From Mycobacterium sp. JS623 (GTDB lineage Bacteria; Actinomycetota; Actinomycetes; Mycobacteriales; Mycobacteriaceae), in NCBI RefSeq assembly GCF_000328565.1, contig NC_019957.1, forward strand, positions 330,148 to 394,147: 64,000 nt of DNA, written 5' to 3'. The notes under the pieces are model-generated. The model was not told the origin of the DNA and did no database searches. It saw nothing but the letters and a program-made list of their open reading frames with translations. A program made the translations under genes and the position numbers. Shown one piece after another: positions 8,000 to 17,515 of the stretch (positions are counted from its first letter, which is position 1; each line of letters starts with the position of its first letter).

Positions 8000-10900
8000 A
8001 TGAGCGAGATCGATCGCCGCGCGGATATGCCGCTGGTGGACTGGAGCGAGTTGGCCATGAGCGCGCTTTTGCCCACCGGAACGGTGACGCTGCTGTTGGC
8101 CGACGTCGAGGGCTCGACACGGTTGTGGGAGACCCAACCCGAGGACATGACAGCCGCCCTCGACCTGCTCAATCACACCGTCGACGACCTGGTCAGTACC
8201 CATGACGGGGTGCGGCCGGTCGAGCAGGGCGAAGGTGACAGCTTCGTCATTGCGTTCGCCCGCGCCAGCGACGCCGTCGCCTGCGCACTGCAGCTGCAGT
8301 TGACCGTGCGCCCGCCGATCCGCATCCGGATTGCGCTGCACACCGGGGAAGTGCAGTTGCGTGACGCCGGCAACTATGCCGGGCCCACCATCAACCGGAC
8401 CGCGCGGCTGCGCGACCTAGCCCACGGCGGACAGACGGTGCTGTCGGGCGCAACCGAACAATTGGTCGTTGACCGGCTATCGGCCGATGCCTGGTTGTCC
8501 GACTTGGGCGTTCACGCGTTGCGTGACCTGCCTCGCCCGGAGCGAGTGATCCAACTCAACCATCGCGACCTGCCCAACGACTTCCCGCCGCTGCGCACCG
8601 CCAATGACGTTGCCAATTCCCATCTTCCAGTCCAGTTGACCAGCTTCGTCGGCCGCAATTCACAGATCAGCGACATCGCACAGACCGTCAAAGAGAACAG
8701 GCTGGTGACGCTGACCGGCGCGGGCGGCGTGGGCAAGACCCGGTTGGCAGTCCAGGTCGCCGACCAGGTGGCCGACGAATTCGCCGGCGGGGTCTGGTTT
8801 GTCGACCTTGCTCCGGTCGCCAATCCGCTACTGGCGCCCGTCGTGCTTGCGCGGACGTTGGGTCTTGCCGACCAACCCGGCCGCTCCACCATGGAGATGG
8901 TGTCGAGGTTTGTCCGGGACCGCATGATGCTGCTGGTTCTCGACAACTGCGAGCACCTCTTGGACGCCACCGCGGATCTGGTGATGGTTCTGCTTGATGC
9001 GGGCCCGGATGTGACTGTGCTGGCGACCAGCCGCGAGCCGATCGGCATCGCCGGCGAGCTGACCTGGCGGGTGCCGTCGCTGTCGGTGGACAGCGAAGCG
9101 ATCGAGTTGTTTGTTGACCGCGCCCGCCGCACAAGGCCCGATTTCTGCCTCACCGAAGACAATTCGTCGGTGATCGCCGAGATTTGTCGGCGTCTGGATG
9201 GCATGCCGCTGGCGATCGAGCTGGCCGCCGCGCGAACCCGCACACTGTCGCTGACCCAGATCGTCGACGGCCTGCACCATAGTTTCCGCCTACTCGCCGG
9301 CAGCTCACGCAGCGCGGTTCGCCGCCAGCAGACGCTGCGCGCGTCCATCGACTGGTCACACGCCATGCTCACTGAGCCCGAACGCATCCTGTTCCGCCGC
9401 CTGGCGCTGTTCATGGGTGAATTCAACATCGACGCCGCCCACGCCGTGGGAGCCGACGCCGACGTCGAGCATTATCAGCTGATCGATCTGCTCGGACTGC
9501 TCGTCGATAAATCGCTGGTCGTCGCTGAAGAAGCCGACGCCACGATGCGATACCGGCTGCTGGAGACGGTCCGTCAGTACGGTCTCGAAAAGCTCACGGA
9601 GTCCGGCGAAGCCGAAGCGGTGCGCACCCGCCACCGCGACCACTACACGACCGCCGCGGCCACGCTGGCAGCACAGGCACGCGGCGACGGGGCGCCGTTG
9701 GTTCCGTGGGCCGAGCTCGAAATGGCCAACCTGCGGGCAGCGCATGCCTGGAGTTGCGACGTCGGGCAGTTCGGGCCGGCTTTGCAGCTGGTGTCGGCGT
9801 TGCAGCGGCTGTGGCTCACGCGCGGACGGTTCCGCGAGGGCGTGGCCGGGTTCGACGCCGTCTTCAGCGACGAGCGATATCGGGACGCCGACGTCGCGCC
9901 CGAGGTGTGGGTGCGCGCTGTCGCCGACGCCGGGCTGTTGGCGGTCTGGTTCTCAGTGCCGTTCAGCCTGCAACGCGCGCAGGAAGCCCTGGCCGCGGCG
10001 CGCCAACTCGACGACCGGGCACTGGTCGCGCATAGCCTGACGACCTGCGGCATGCTGGCAATTTTCAACCCCGAGTTGGCAGGCCCGTATCTTGCCGAGG
10101 CGGTGGATCTGGCCCGTACAACCGGAGATCTTGCCGCCCTTTCTCAACTGCGCGCCTACCAATGCTTCGTCGGCGGTGTCGCCGGTGAGCCTCTCGCCGC
10201 GCAGGCGGCCGGCGAGGAAGGTAGAGACCTCGCCGATGCGCTCGGCGACAGCTTCACGTCCCGCTACAGCCGAACGTTCCTTGGGACAGCGCTGGCACAG
10301 CAAGGCAGGCTGATCGAGGGCGCCCTGGTCCCCCGTTTACTGATCGGGGAGGCGCGGGCCACCGCCGACCGCCCGATGGAAGTATTCGGTCTGATTACCC
10401 TGGCGCAAGCGCTCGCGTTCAGCGGCGACGCCACTGCGGCGCGCGCCGCGGCCGAACTTGCCCTAGAGATTGGAGCCGCGCTGGGCGGTTTCCACGAGGA
10501 CACCGCCTATGTCGCGCTGGCCAATTCGGCTTTGGCCGATGGCGATGCCGTGGCCGCAAAGGAGGCATGCGAGAAGGCCTGGCAGCACACCTATCCGTTG
10601 AAGGAGGTGTTCACCAGAAGCCTCGTGCCAATGGCCGAAGCCGCCCTGGGCTGCGGCGATCTGATCGCCGCCCGCCGCTGGGCCGACGACACCGTCACGG
10701 TCGCCTCCGGCCATCACCGGATGGTGGCGCTGACCGCGCGCGCCCGAGTCGCCATCGCCCAAAGCGAGCCGGGGCGAGCCGAAACCGACCTGCACGACGC
10801 CATCGCGATCGCCGAGCGCACCGGCGGATACCTATACCTCCCGGATGCCCTGGAATGCCTGGCATCCCTAGCTGCCGACACCAGCCCCGAGTATGCCGCC

Positions 10901-11308
10901 AGGCTCATCGGTGCTGCCGACAACATCGGGCAGCGTAATGGCAACCAGCGATTCAAGGTTTTCCAAGCCGCCCACGACACAGCGCTGACAACAACACGAG
11001 ACGCCTTGGGACAGAAAGCCTTTGAGGCCGCGTGGTCGGAAGGAAACGTGCTATCTACAAGCGAGGCTATCGGCTACACGCAGCGCGGTCGCGGCGTTCG
11101 CGGGCGCCCGGCCCGCGGGTGGGAATCGCTGACGCCCACCGAACTTGACGTCGTTCGACTCGTCAGCGACGGCCTGTCCAACAAAGACATCGGCGCGCGG
11201 CTGTTCGTCTCACCGCGAACCGTGCAGACCCACCTCACCCACGTCTACACCAAACTCGCGTTGACTTCACGCGTACAACTGGTCCAAGAAGCAGCACGCC
11301 ACACCTGA
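8000..11308 (+). CDS. Class III nucleotide cyclase / NB-ARC ATPase / LuxR transcriptional regulator
   Basis: About 1102 residues. The N-terminal cyclase homology domain has the first metal Asp in LLADVEGSTRLWE and the second in EQGEGDSFVIAF; NYAGPTINRTARL keeps the transition-state Asn and Arg. The substrate-specifying Lys-Asp pair is replaced by Gln (EQGEGD) and Asn (GNYAG), the Gln-Asn pair known from M. tuberculosis Rv0386. A P-loop follows (LTGAGGVGKTRLA) with the NB-ARC-like LVLDNCEHLLDA and DGMPLAIELAAARTR, then a TPR-like region, and a LuxR helix-turn-helix at the end (LTPTELDVVRLVSDGLSNKD, SPRTVQTHLTHVYTKL). I placed the start at 8000 (MSEIDRR); an ATG at 7988 or an upstream start is possible. 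Probably a signal-dependent activator; cyclase activity may be weak. Confidence 0.9.
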   Translation: MSEIDRRADMPLVDWSELAMSALLPTGTVTLLLADVEGSTRLWETQPEDMTAALDLLNHTVDDLVSTHDGVRPVEQGEGDSFVIAFARASDAVACALQLQLTVRPPIRIRIALHTGEVQLRDAGNYAGPTINRTARLRDLAHGGQTVLSGATEQLVVDRLSADAWLSDLGVHALRDLPRPERVIQLNHRDLPNDFPPLRTANDVANSHLPVQLTSFVGRNSQISDIAQTVKENRLVTLTGAGGVGKTRLAVQVADQVADEFAGGVWFVDLAPVANPLLAPVVLARTLGLADQPGRSTMEMVSRFVRDRMMLLVLDNCEHLLDATADLVMVLLDAGPDVTVLATSREPIGIAGELTWRVPSLSVDSEAIELFVDRARRTRPDFCLTEDNSSVIAEICRRLDGMPLAIELAAARTRTLSLTQIVDGLHHSFRLLAGSSRSAVRRQQTLRASIDWSHAMLTEPERILFRRLALFMGEFNIDAAHAVGADADVEHYQLIDLLGLLVDKSLVVAEEADATMRYRLLETVRQYGLEKLTESGEAEAVRTRHRDHYTTAAATLAAQARGDGAPLVPWAELEMANLRAAHAWSCDVGQFGPALQLVSALQRLWLTRGRFREGVAGFDAVFSDERYRDADVAPEVWVRAVADAGLLAVWFSVPFSLQRAQEALAAARQLDDRALVAHSLTTCGMLAIFNPELAGPYLAEAVDLARTTGDLAALSQLRAYQCFVGGVAGEPLAAQAAGEEGRDLADALGDSFTSRYSRTFLGTALAQQGRLIEGALVPRLLIGEARATADRPMEVFGLITLAQALAFSGDATAARAAAELALEIGAALGGFHEDTAYVALANSALADGDAVAAKEACEKAWQHTYPLKEVFTRSLVPMAEAALGCGDLIAARRWADDTVTVASGHHRMVALTARARVAIAQSEPGRAETDLHDAIAIAERTGGYLYLPDALECLASLAADTSPEYAARLIGAADNIGQRNGNQRFKVFQAAHDTALTTTRDALGQKAFEAAWSEGNVLSTSEAIGYTQRGRGVRGRPARGWESLTPTELDVVRLVSDGLSNKDIGARLFVSPRTVQTHLTHVYTKLALTSRVQLVQEAARHT

Positions 11309-11328
11309 ACCCAACCGTCATGAACCCC

Positions 11329-11454
11329 ACCTCGACGTCGACGCCGCGACCAGCATGCTGTGCGGAGCCCTCTATGGTCAGTACCTCACCAGTGCCGGGC
11401 TCTCCGAGGACTGGGCCGATCGGACACTCGCCGTCCTCTGGCGTGACCCGGGAA
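11329..11454 (+). pseudogene. C-terminal remnant of a TetR-family regulator
   Basis: The frame reads HLDVDAATSMLCGALYGQYL followed by EDWADRTLAVLWRDPG. This resembles the end of the TetR C-terminal ligand domain of mycobacterial regulators (GALYxRYL...DWxxRVLAxLWP). No helix-turn-helix part exists upstream, where the cyclase/LuxR gene ends only 20 bases earlier. A decayed fragment. Confidence 0.5.
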
Positions 11455-11590
11455 CCCGAGGCCGGCCCGCGACTCCGACTCGGAAGCCGTCCGGATGCAC
11501 CCGCTTCCGCAGAAGTCGCGCTGAAAGTCGATGACGAGCGCGGAGTATGCGGCGGTGCGTACCGGTTCGGCAAGTTGGGTGGCGTCCAGG

Positions 11591-12052
11591 TCAACGGTCA
11601 GCGTCGCGTTCTTCGAATAGTTTTAGACAGGCCTCTGCCAGCACGCCACCCAGCAGCTCGATGGGTTCACCGGAACGTGCGTTGACCTCGCTGGCGGGAA
11701 TTCGCACCTCGCGCTGCTGTCCCAGGGTGACTGAATGGACGGCATCCATCGTGCAACCGAACACCACCCGCGACACCCTGGCCAGCCACGCCGACGTGAA
11801 ACACATCGGACAGGGCTCGACAGTCGTGTAGAGGGTGCAACCGGTGAGATCCGGTCCCATCGCGCGGGAAGCAATCCGCACCACGTTCACCTCCGCATGG
11901 CGGGTCATGTCGGCTTCCGCGACGACCCGATCGGTGCTGTCCGCTACGACATCTCCGTCCGGGCCCACCACCAGGGCGCCGAAGGGCGGCTCACCGTCAC
12001 GCGTCGCCTTCTCAGCGAGCGCCAGTGCGAGCCGCATGTACTCATCGTGCAT
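11591..12052 (-). CDS. CMP/dCMP-type nucleoside (tRNA-adenosine/guanine) deaminase family protein
   Basis: 153 residues from the ATG at 12052. It has the zinc-binding and catalytic pair of cytidine-deaminase-fold enzymes: TRHAEVNVVR (His ligand and proton-shuttling Glu) and TVEPCPMCFTSAWLARV (two Cys ligands). Length and spacing fit the TadA/guanine deaminase/CodA-like group that hydrolytically deaminates a base or nucleoside. The motif does not distinguish free base, nucleoside or tRNA; lack of operon partners gives no help. An upstream in-frame extension to 12103 exists but adds a stretch unlike the family's start. Confidence 0.85.
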   Translation of the reverse strand: MHDEYMRLALALAEKATRDGEPPFGALVVGPDGDVVADSTDRVVAEADMTRHAEVNVVRIASRAMGPDLTGCTLYTTVEPCPMCFTSAWLARVSRVVFGCTMDAVHSVTLGQQREVRIPASEVNARSGEPIELLGGVLAEACLKLFEERDADR

Positions 12053-12699
12053 TGCGTGTTTGCCTGCTGCCCTTGGTATTTGGCATGCGCTGCTCGGACA
12101 CATCCGGACGCTGTATCTCTAGCACGGGTGTGCCCACTCGAGCGCGGATAGGAACGAACCGCCGATCATAGGCAGGACACCCTCCACGGGACACCCCGGG
12201 CTTTTGTCCCGCCGTGGAGCGGTCGAACATCATTGGCGACCGCCTGCGTCTCTCGGATAAGTCCAACGAATTCTGCGGAACCCTAGACACGCCTCATACG
12301 GTGTGAGTCGTAGGAAGACTAAACCAGCCGACTGTTACGCAAGTTCGTTTGGATGTGAACTCCGCGTTATGCACGGTTCGCGTCGGTTCACTTACGCCGT
12401 GACAGGAGGCCCCGGGCTCCATGCAGCAACGTGCCGCGGCAACCCCAGAGATTCGACTGCCGGTGTGACGGAATCTTCGGCTCAGTCACCGTCGCGAAAA
12501 CAGCCGGCGCCGTGGGCGGCAATCGGCGTTTGCTGGGGTCGTCCTGAAGAAGGTGGCACGAATCTGAGACAAAAGTCAGATACATGACGTGAGACAACCC
12601 GCACAACCCAGGTCAGTTCGTGCGTTGTTGAAAGCCCGCGTCGACAACTTAAGTAAGCAATCAGTCGTCGGGCTGCGGAGGCAATCGGTGGTCGGTGTA
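12053..12699. other. Intergenic stretch, no gene recognised
   Basis: About 650 bases between the deaminase start and the histidine-kinase stop. It contains the stem-loop at 12182-12219 and, at 12657-12695, two imperfect copies of a GCAATCRGTSGTCGG motif. No coding frame looks real. Confidence 0.5.
12182..12219. repeat. Strong stem-loop (inverted repeat)
   Basis: CTCCACGG at 12182-12189 pairs perfectly with CCGTGGAG at 12212-12219, and GACA with TGTC continues the stem inside a small bulge. There is no following T tract. It could be an intrinsic terminator of the mycobacterial type, a protein site or a mobile-element remnant. Confidence 0.5.
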
Positions 12700-14130
12700 T
12701 TACGGCAGAGCCGGTAACTCCACCGAGATCTTGGCCCCGGGGTGGTTGTCCTCGATCCGCACATGGCCGCCGTGCGCGGCGACGATGTCGGCCACGATCG
12801 CCAGGCCCAGACCGGTGCCCCCGGCGTCGCGGGCCCGTCCCTCGTCGAGGCGGACGAAGCGCTCGAAGACTCGTTCTCTGTCTGCTAACGGAATGCCCGG
12901 CCCGTCATCGGCGATGGTCAGCATCGCTGCTCCATCCTCACTGGCGGAGGGGCGGCTATCCGCGGCTGGGGTGTGGCGGACGAGGCGGACGGTCACGGTC
13001 TGGTCGGCGTGTCGGACGGCGTTGCGGATGAGGTTGCGCACCATCCGGTGTAGGGCGACCGGGTCGCCGAGCACGCGCACCGGGGAGATGCCGGTGGTGT
13101 CGATTTGTGGCGCGCTCGCTTCGCGGGCTTCTCGCACGGTTTCCCACACCAGATCGTCGAGGTCGATGGGACGGCGGTGCAGGCGGGGATCAGCATCTAG
13201 GCGCGCCAGTTGAAGCAGATCGTCTACCAGCGCGGTGAGCCGCGTGACCTGTTGCAAGGACAGTTGTCTCGCAGCGGTGGTCTTGGTGTCGCTTTCTCCT
13301 TCGGGTGGGTGGCGGAGGTCGATTTCCAGCCGGGCGCGCAGCGTCGCTAGCGGAGTGCGCAGTTCGTGGGCGGCGTCGGCGACGAAGCGGCGTTGGCGAT
13401 CTGCGGCGGTCGCGATCCGTTCCAACAGGTCATTGAAAGTCTGGGCAAGCCGCCCCAGCTCATCGTCTGAGGCGGGGACGTCGAGGCGTTGCTGCAAATC
13501 TGTCCCAGGGATGGCGGCCGCCTGGCGACGTATCACGTCGACAGGCCGCAGTGCCCTGCCGACCAGCAACCAGCCGACCAGTGCAAGTAGTGCCACCATC
13601 GTCGGCACGCCGATGATCAACGCAGCGCCCAGTTCGGCTGTGCTGTCCGCCAGGGGGGTCGTCGGCGAACCCACGTACACGGTTACCGGACCAGTGGGCG
13701 AGGTGACCGCGAGCGCGGCCACCCGGTACGGTCCATCCAATGCCGCAGGAGTGACCGTGTCGAGCGTAGGGCCGCTCGCCGCAGGCAGGGTGAAGAACAA
13801 CCGGGGTTCGCCGTCAATGTCTCCCGAACTGCTGATCACGGTGCCGGCCCCGTCGACCACCTGCAGTACGGTCGACTCTCCCGCGGAGCGCGCCACCCTC
13901 GGATTGGCGACCCCCTTGGCTACGTCGGCGGCCACATCGCGGACCTGCCGCGTCAGGGTCGCGTCCAGATTGGCTGCCAGCACGCTGTCCACCCGCCACA
14001 CCAGTAGCGTTGCGGCGGCGGCCATCCCAACCGCGATGACCAGCGTGGAGGCAGCAGTTAGCCGGGCCCGCAGTGATATCCGCCGCCACCACGGCGGTGT
14101 CGGGCGCGGCCGGTCAGCTTCAGCAGTCAC
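12700..14130 (-). CDS. Two-component sensor histidine kinase
   Basis: 476 residues. An N-terminal membrane segment (about 25-50) and a second one near 185-205 (LIIGVPTMVALLALVGWLLV) flank a roughly 130-residue extracytoplasmic sensor region. HAMP follows, then the HisKA phospho-acceptor block FVADAAHELRTPLATLRARL (His at about 255), and the HATPase N box (MVRNLIRNAVRHA) and G boxes (IADDGPGIPLADR, GGTGLGLAIV). The GTG start overlaps the stop of the response regulator gene upstream (GTGA), so the two are translationally coupled. The stimulus is unknown. All catalytic motifs look intact. Confidence 0.95.
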   Translation of the reverse strand: MTAEADRPRPTPPWWRRISLRARLTAASTLVIAVGMAAAATLLVWRVDSVLAANLDATLTRQVRDVAADVAKGVANPRVARSAGESTVLQVVDGAGTVISSSGDIDGEPRLFFTLPAASGPTLDTVTPAALDGPYRVAALAVTSPTGPVTVYVGSPTTPLADSTAELGAALIIGVPTMVALLALVGWLLVGRALRPVDVIRRQAAAIPGTDLQQRLDVPASDDELGRLAQTFNDLLERIATAADRQRRFVADAAHELRTPLATLRARLEIDLRHPPEGESDTKTTAARQLSLQQVTRLTALVDDLLQLARLDADPRLHRRPIDLDDLVWETVREAREASAPQIDTTGISPVRVLGDPVALHRMVRNLIRNAVRHADQTVTVRLVRHTPAADSRPSASEDGAAMLTIADDGPGIPLADRERVFERFVRLDEGRARDAGGTGLGLAIVADIVAAHGGHVRIEDNHPGAKISVELPALP

Positions 14131-14819
14131 GTAGAGACACGTCGTGCCACGTCGTCGCGAAGCCGATATCCGGCCCCGCGGACCGTCTCAATGCTGCGCC
14201 GGTCAAAGGGCGCATCGATCTTGCGGCGCAGATAGCCGACATACACCTCGACGACATTGGGGTCACCGTCGTAGAAAGCGTCCCACACGTTGGCCATGAT
14301 CTGGGTCTTGGACACCACTTGGTCACGGTGACGCATCAGATACTCCAGTACCGCGAACTCCCTTGGCGTGAGGTCGATTTCGGTGGCGGCCCGACGACAG
14401 GTGCGGGCTCCAGGGTCGAGGATCAAGTCGCCCGCCACCAGCTGCGCCGGACGTTCGGGAGCCCCGCGGCGGATCACCGCCCGCAGGTGCGCCAGCAATA
14501 CAACATAGGAAAACGGTTTGGTCAGATAGTCATCGGCGCCGAGATCAAGAGCGTCGGCTTCGTCGTATTCGCCATCCTTGGCGGTGAGCATCAGAATCGG
14601 AACCCAGACCCCTTCGTTGCGAAGTCTGCGCACCACCTCATACCCGGACGGCCCCGGCAACATGATGTCCAGGACCATCGCGTCGTATTCGGTGCTCCGT
14701 ATTCGGGTCAACGCCTGAACGCCGTCGCGGGCGATGTCGACGGCGAATCCGTCCGCCCGCAATCCGGCAGCCAGCGTTTCGGCCAGCGCCTCTTCGTCTT
14801 CCACGAGCAAAACCCGCAT
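14127..14819 (-). CDS. OmpR/PhoB-family response regulator
   Basis: 230 residues. The receiver domain has the acidic pair in LLVEDEEALAE, the phospho-acceptor Asp in DAMVLDIMLPG (about 51), the Thr/Ser in MLTAKD and the Lys in LTKPF. The C-terminal winged helix is of OmpR type (LTPREFAVLEYLMRH, VVEVYVGYLRRKID). I chose the ATG at 14819 over a TTG two codons upstream; an AAAGGCGG ribosome-binding site precedes it. It forms an operon with the kinase downstream (4-base overlap) and lies 116 bases from the small secreted protein gene, a likely target or co-transcribed partner. Confidence 0.95.
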   Translation of the reverse strand: MRVLLVEDEEALAETLAAGLRADGFAVDIARDGVQALTRIRSTEYDAMVLDIMLPGPSGYEVVRRLRNEGVWVPILMLTAKDGEYDEADALDLGADDYLTKPFSYVVLLAHLRAVIRRGAPERPAQLVAGDLILDPGARTCRRAATEIDLTPREFAVLEYLMRHRDQVVSKTQIMANVWDAFYDGDPNVVEVYVGYLRRKIDAPFDRRSIETVRGAGYRLRDDVARRVST

Positions 14820-14935
14820 ACCCAAAACCGCCTTTCACCGATCTGCCCTGCCAGTCTGGTTCCCGGGTGGCCGCGCGGCGGCGGACCCGACGATTTCGTG
14901 GGTCCGCCGCCGTGGCACCAGGCGTTCGCCGAGCG

Positions 14936-15193
14936 TCAACGTGGCGGCGGTGCAGGCGGAGCCGGAGTGTCGGGCACCTCGGGGCCGTTCTGGTCGCCGT
15001 CCTGGAGGTTGTCCGTGTCGGCGGCACCCGTAACGTCCGGGCTGTCACCCGGTTCGGGAGCGTCCACCACTGTCGGCGGGGCCGGCGGCGGCGGTGCCGG
15101 TGCCGCGTTGGCGACCGCGATTCCTCCTCCGATCGCCGCGCCTGCAAGTGCCGACGTCACCGCCGCCACGACCCTGCTCTTTCGGTTCAGCAT
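14936..15193 (-). CDS. Small secreted proline-rich protein
   Basis: 85 residues from the ATG at 15193, preceded by an AGAAAGGA ribosome-binding site. The N-terminus NRKSRVVAAVTSALAGAA and following IGGGIAVANAAPAP is a clear Sec signal peptide with predicted cleavage after ANA. The mature part is about 55 residues of Pro/Asp/Glu-rich sequence with no cysteines and probably little structure. Similar small secreted proteins accompany mycobacterial two-component systems, here the pair directly downstream. An upstream ATG at 15298 would add residues without signal character. Function unknown. Confidence 0.7.
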   Translation of the reverse strand: MLNRKSRVVAAVTSALAGAAIGGGIAVANAAPAPPPPAPPTVVDAPEPGDSPDVTGAADTDNLQDGDQNGPEVPDTPAPPAPPPR

Positions 15194-15406
15194 TGTCGAT
15201 CCTTTCTGTGGCAGCCAATTTGGCTGTCGGATCCAACATGGCAACCGCGGCTTGTGTCGTTGCTGAACGAGCCTGAGAACGTTCACAGTCCCCGTCATCC
15301 CCGCTAGCTGAGAGCATCCTCAGCCGGGCACAGCGTCGCGTCAGCGGGTCGGAGCACGCTGAGGCCAGCAGCCGAACACGGCTGAAACTGTACGAAGGGG
15401 CCGACC

Positions 15407-16575
15407 ATGCGGAAGCGAAACGATGAGGTCACGATCGACATGGCGGCCACGCCTACGGTCATGGCGCCGCGGCACCGGCCGTGCATTTGGCTTGAGTTCG
15501 ATGACGGTCAGCGGTCGGCGTTCGTGGTGCGGGCTTGATCGGGCGCCACCCCGCCCCCGCCACCGGCGATCGACTCGAACATCTCATCACCCTCGCCGAC
15601 GACACCCTCTCGGTGTCGAGGACGCACCTCGAGTTCGGCACCGGCGAATCGGGCTTGTGGATCCGAGACCGATCCTCCACCAATGGCTCGGTGATCGAGA
15701 TGAACGGCCACCGGGCCGCCGTCGCGCCAGGACTGCGTATTCCGGCCCCGGCGGGCTCCTCGATCCATATCGGTGCACACCACGTGACCGTGCGGAGCAT
15801 TCCAAATTGCGAGTTGATGAATGTCGCGGCGATCGAGTGGGGTGCGGCCAGCCACGCGGGTGCAGTGCATGTTCATCGTCATGAACGCAACCAGGACGCC
15901 TATCGCGCGGAACCGCCGGTGTTCGTCGTGGCCGACGGAATGGGTGGTCACTGCGGCGGCGATGTGGCCAGCCGCGAAGTAATCCAGGCACTCCTGCCAC
16001 TGGTTGGCCGGGTGCCGGTGACCGTCGCGATGCTCACGGCTTGCCTCAGCGATGCAAGGGAGCGGATTGACCGCATCGCCGTCGACAGCGGACGGCCCCC
16101 GGGATCCACTCTCAGTGGCGTCATCGCCACCCGCGTCGACGGCGTTCCGTCATGGATAGTGGTGAACATCGGCGATTCACGCACCTACCGGTTGGACTCA
16201 GACGCCTTCCGGCAGCTCACCATCGACCACACCGTCGTTCAGGAATTGATCGACGCCGGCGCGATCACACCGTCCGCGGCCGCATCGCATCCTGGCCGCA
16301 ACCTGCTCACCCGTGCACTACTCGGTGCGACTGAGCACCCGGCCGATATATCGGTGCTGGCGATGCGAGCCGGTGACCGGATCCTCGTCTGTTCGGACGG
16401 TCTGACGCGGGAGCTCGACGACGGCCTCATCGCAGACGTGTTGCGGACAACCACCGATCCGCACCTCGCCGCCGAGAATCTGATCGCGTCTGCGATCGAC
16501 GGCGGCGGCCACGACGACCTAACGGCACTGGTGGTTGACGTTCTTGCCATTCGGGATCACCGCTCGGATGCCTAG
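15407..16575 (+). pseudogene. FHA domain / PP2C-type Ser/Thr phosphatase, frameshifted
   Basis: A frame opens at ATG 15407 (AAGGGG ribosome-binding site) with KRNDEVTIDMAATP and CIWLEFDDGQRSAFVVR, the first FHA strands, then hits TGA at 15536-15538. The next frame continues at once with LIGRHPAPATGDR, LSVSRTHLEFG and RDRSSTNGS, the FHA phosphothreonine-binding core (GR, SxxH, NG). The rest is a PP2C phosphatase: NQDAY, VVADGMGGH, VNIGDSRTYRL, ILVCSDGLTREL and HDDLTALVV hold the metal-binding Asp residues. One missing base at about 15530 breaks the gene just before the FHA GR motif. From a TTG at 15535 an FHA-trimmed 346-residue product could still be made. It could be a true mutation, a slippery site or a sequence error. 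Confidence 0.75.
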
Positions 16576-16778
16576 GTCAAAGTGCAGCCGAGGGATTCTG
16601 ATTTGTCAGGTCCGCGCGACGACCCGGTACTGCCTGTCTTCGACTTGGCGCCAATGAATTTGACGTCGGTCAGATCTCGATAAGAGCCCGGCGATTCCCA
16701 TCGATTAGTGGTCACCGCTGATGAATAGACGATCACTTCGGGCGGCACTGCCGCCGCAGCTGCGCCTGCTCGGCCTGC
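16576..16778. other. Intergenic stretch after the PP2C gene
   Basis: About 200 bases with no gene or clear terminator; it leads into the LysR remnant. Confidence 0.4.
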
Positions 16779-17090
16779 AATCGCGACGATGTGCGCCAGG
16801 ATGAATTGGTGCGCAACGTGTTTTGCCAGCACACCGCCCGGCCGCAGCACATTTCGTACCGGCAGCTGCGGGATTCGGCGCCGCGGTGCGCGCCGGTTTA
16901 GGTTGGGACATGTTCCCCGACAGCCTCGCTGCACCGCATCTGGGCGAAGGATCGTTGGTCCGAATCCTCGACGAGCTCCTCGACGTGCCGCTGTTCGGGC
17001 AGTGCTGGAAGTTTGGACAGCCCGTTAGTCCAAACCATCACAGACACTGTGGACGCGGCCGCTGCCAGTCTGCGCCGCCGCCGAAAGTAG
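16779..17090 (+). pseudogene. C-terminal remnant of a LysR-family (ArgP/LysG-like) regulator
   Basis: Three frames together rebuild the end of an ArgP/LysG-type effector domain: NRDDVRQDELVRNVFCQHTA, then HFVPAAAGFGAAVRAGLGWD and DELLDVPLFGQCWKF, then QTITDTVDAAAASLRRRRK ending at TAG 17088-17090. Two frameshifts separate them and the DNA-binding N-terminus is missing. In mycobacteria LysG controls an adjacent LysE-type lysine exporter; none is seen here, in line with loss of the locus. Confidence 0.6.
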
Positions 17091-17502
17091 CCGCCATCCG
17101 CACCATTCGGCGTGTACACGGATGCAGTTGGCCGCCGCGGGGACGAGCCTGAGCTTTGGCGCCAGGTGTGTGCAGGCGATGCCGCCGAGTGGTGTGGACG
17201 CGGGACAGGTGGGTTTGCACGATCCGGGGTGAAACGCGCCGCGGCCGAGGTTTCGTAGTCGGCGCCGTACGCCTGGCACGTACTCCAGCTACCCGGGTCA
17301 CCGAGAATGCCGCGGAGGACGCCGACACCATCGTGAACCCCGTGATGCGGGCACTGGCCAGCTGATCAGTGCCCTTGCCCGGTTTGGTACCCCGACGGAG
17401 TCGTTGATGGGGCAAAGATAGTCACATTGCCTGTTGGGCCCTATGCCGTTACCTCTGCGGGTTGACAACTCACAGGTGCACAGCGACTTGGACAGCAGGC
17501 TT
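17091..17502. other. Intergenic stretch before the coupling-protein genes
   Basis: About 410 bases. A short frame ending near 17364 (AAEDADTIVNPVMRALAS) may be another eroded coding piece but cannot be assigned. The promoter for the following genes lies at its end. Confidence 0.4.
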
Positions 17503-17508
17503 TAATCT
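17503..17508 (+). promoter_or_regulatory. Putative -10 (TAATCT) of a leaderless promoter
   Basis: TAATCT fits the mycobacterial TANNNT -10 element and is followed by 7 bases and the GTG at 17516, the geometry of leaderless transcription where the start codon is at the 5' end of the mRNA. No -35 match at ideal distance. Confidence 0.4.
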
Positions 17509-17515
17509 TGAGCCT

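Noticed and set aside
12303..12587. 94-codon frame in the intergenic region upstream of the deaminase
   Set aside because: No ribosome-binding site, no motif, and amino-acid composition unlike real genes here.
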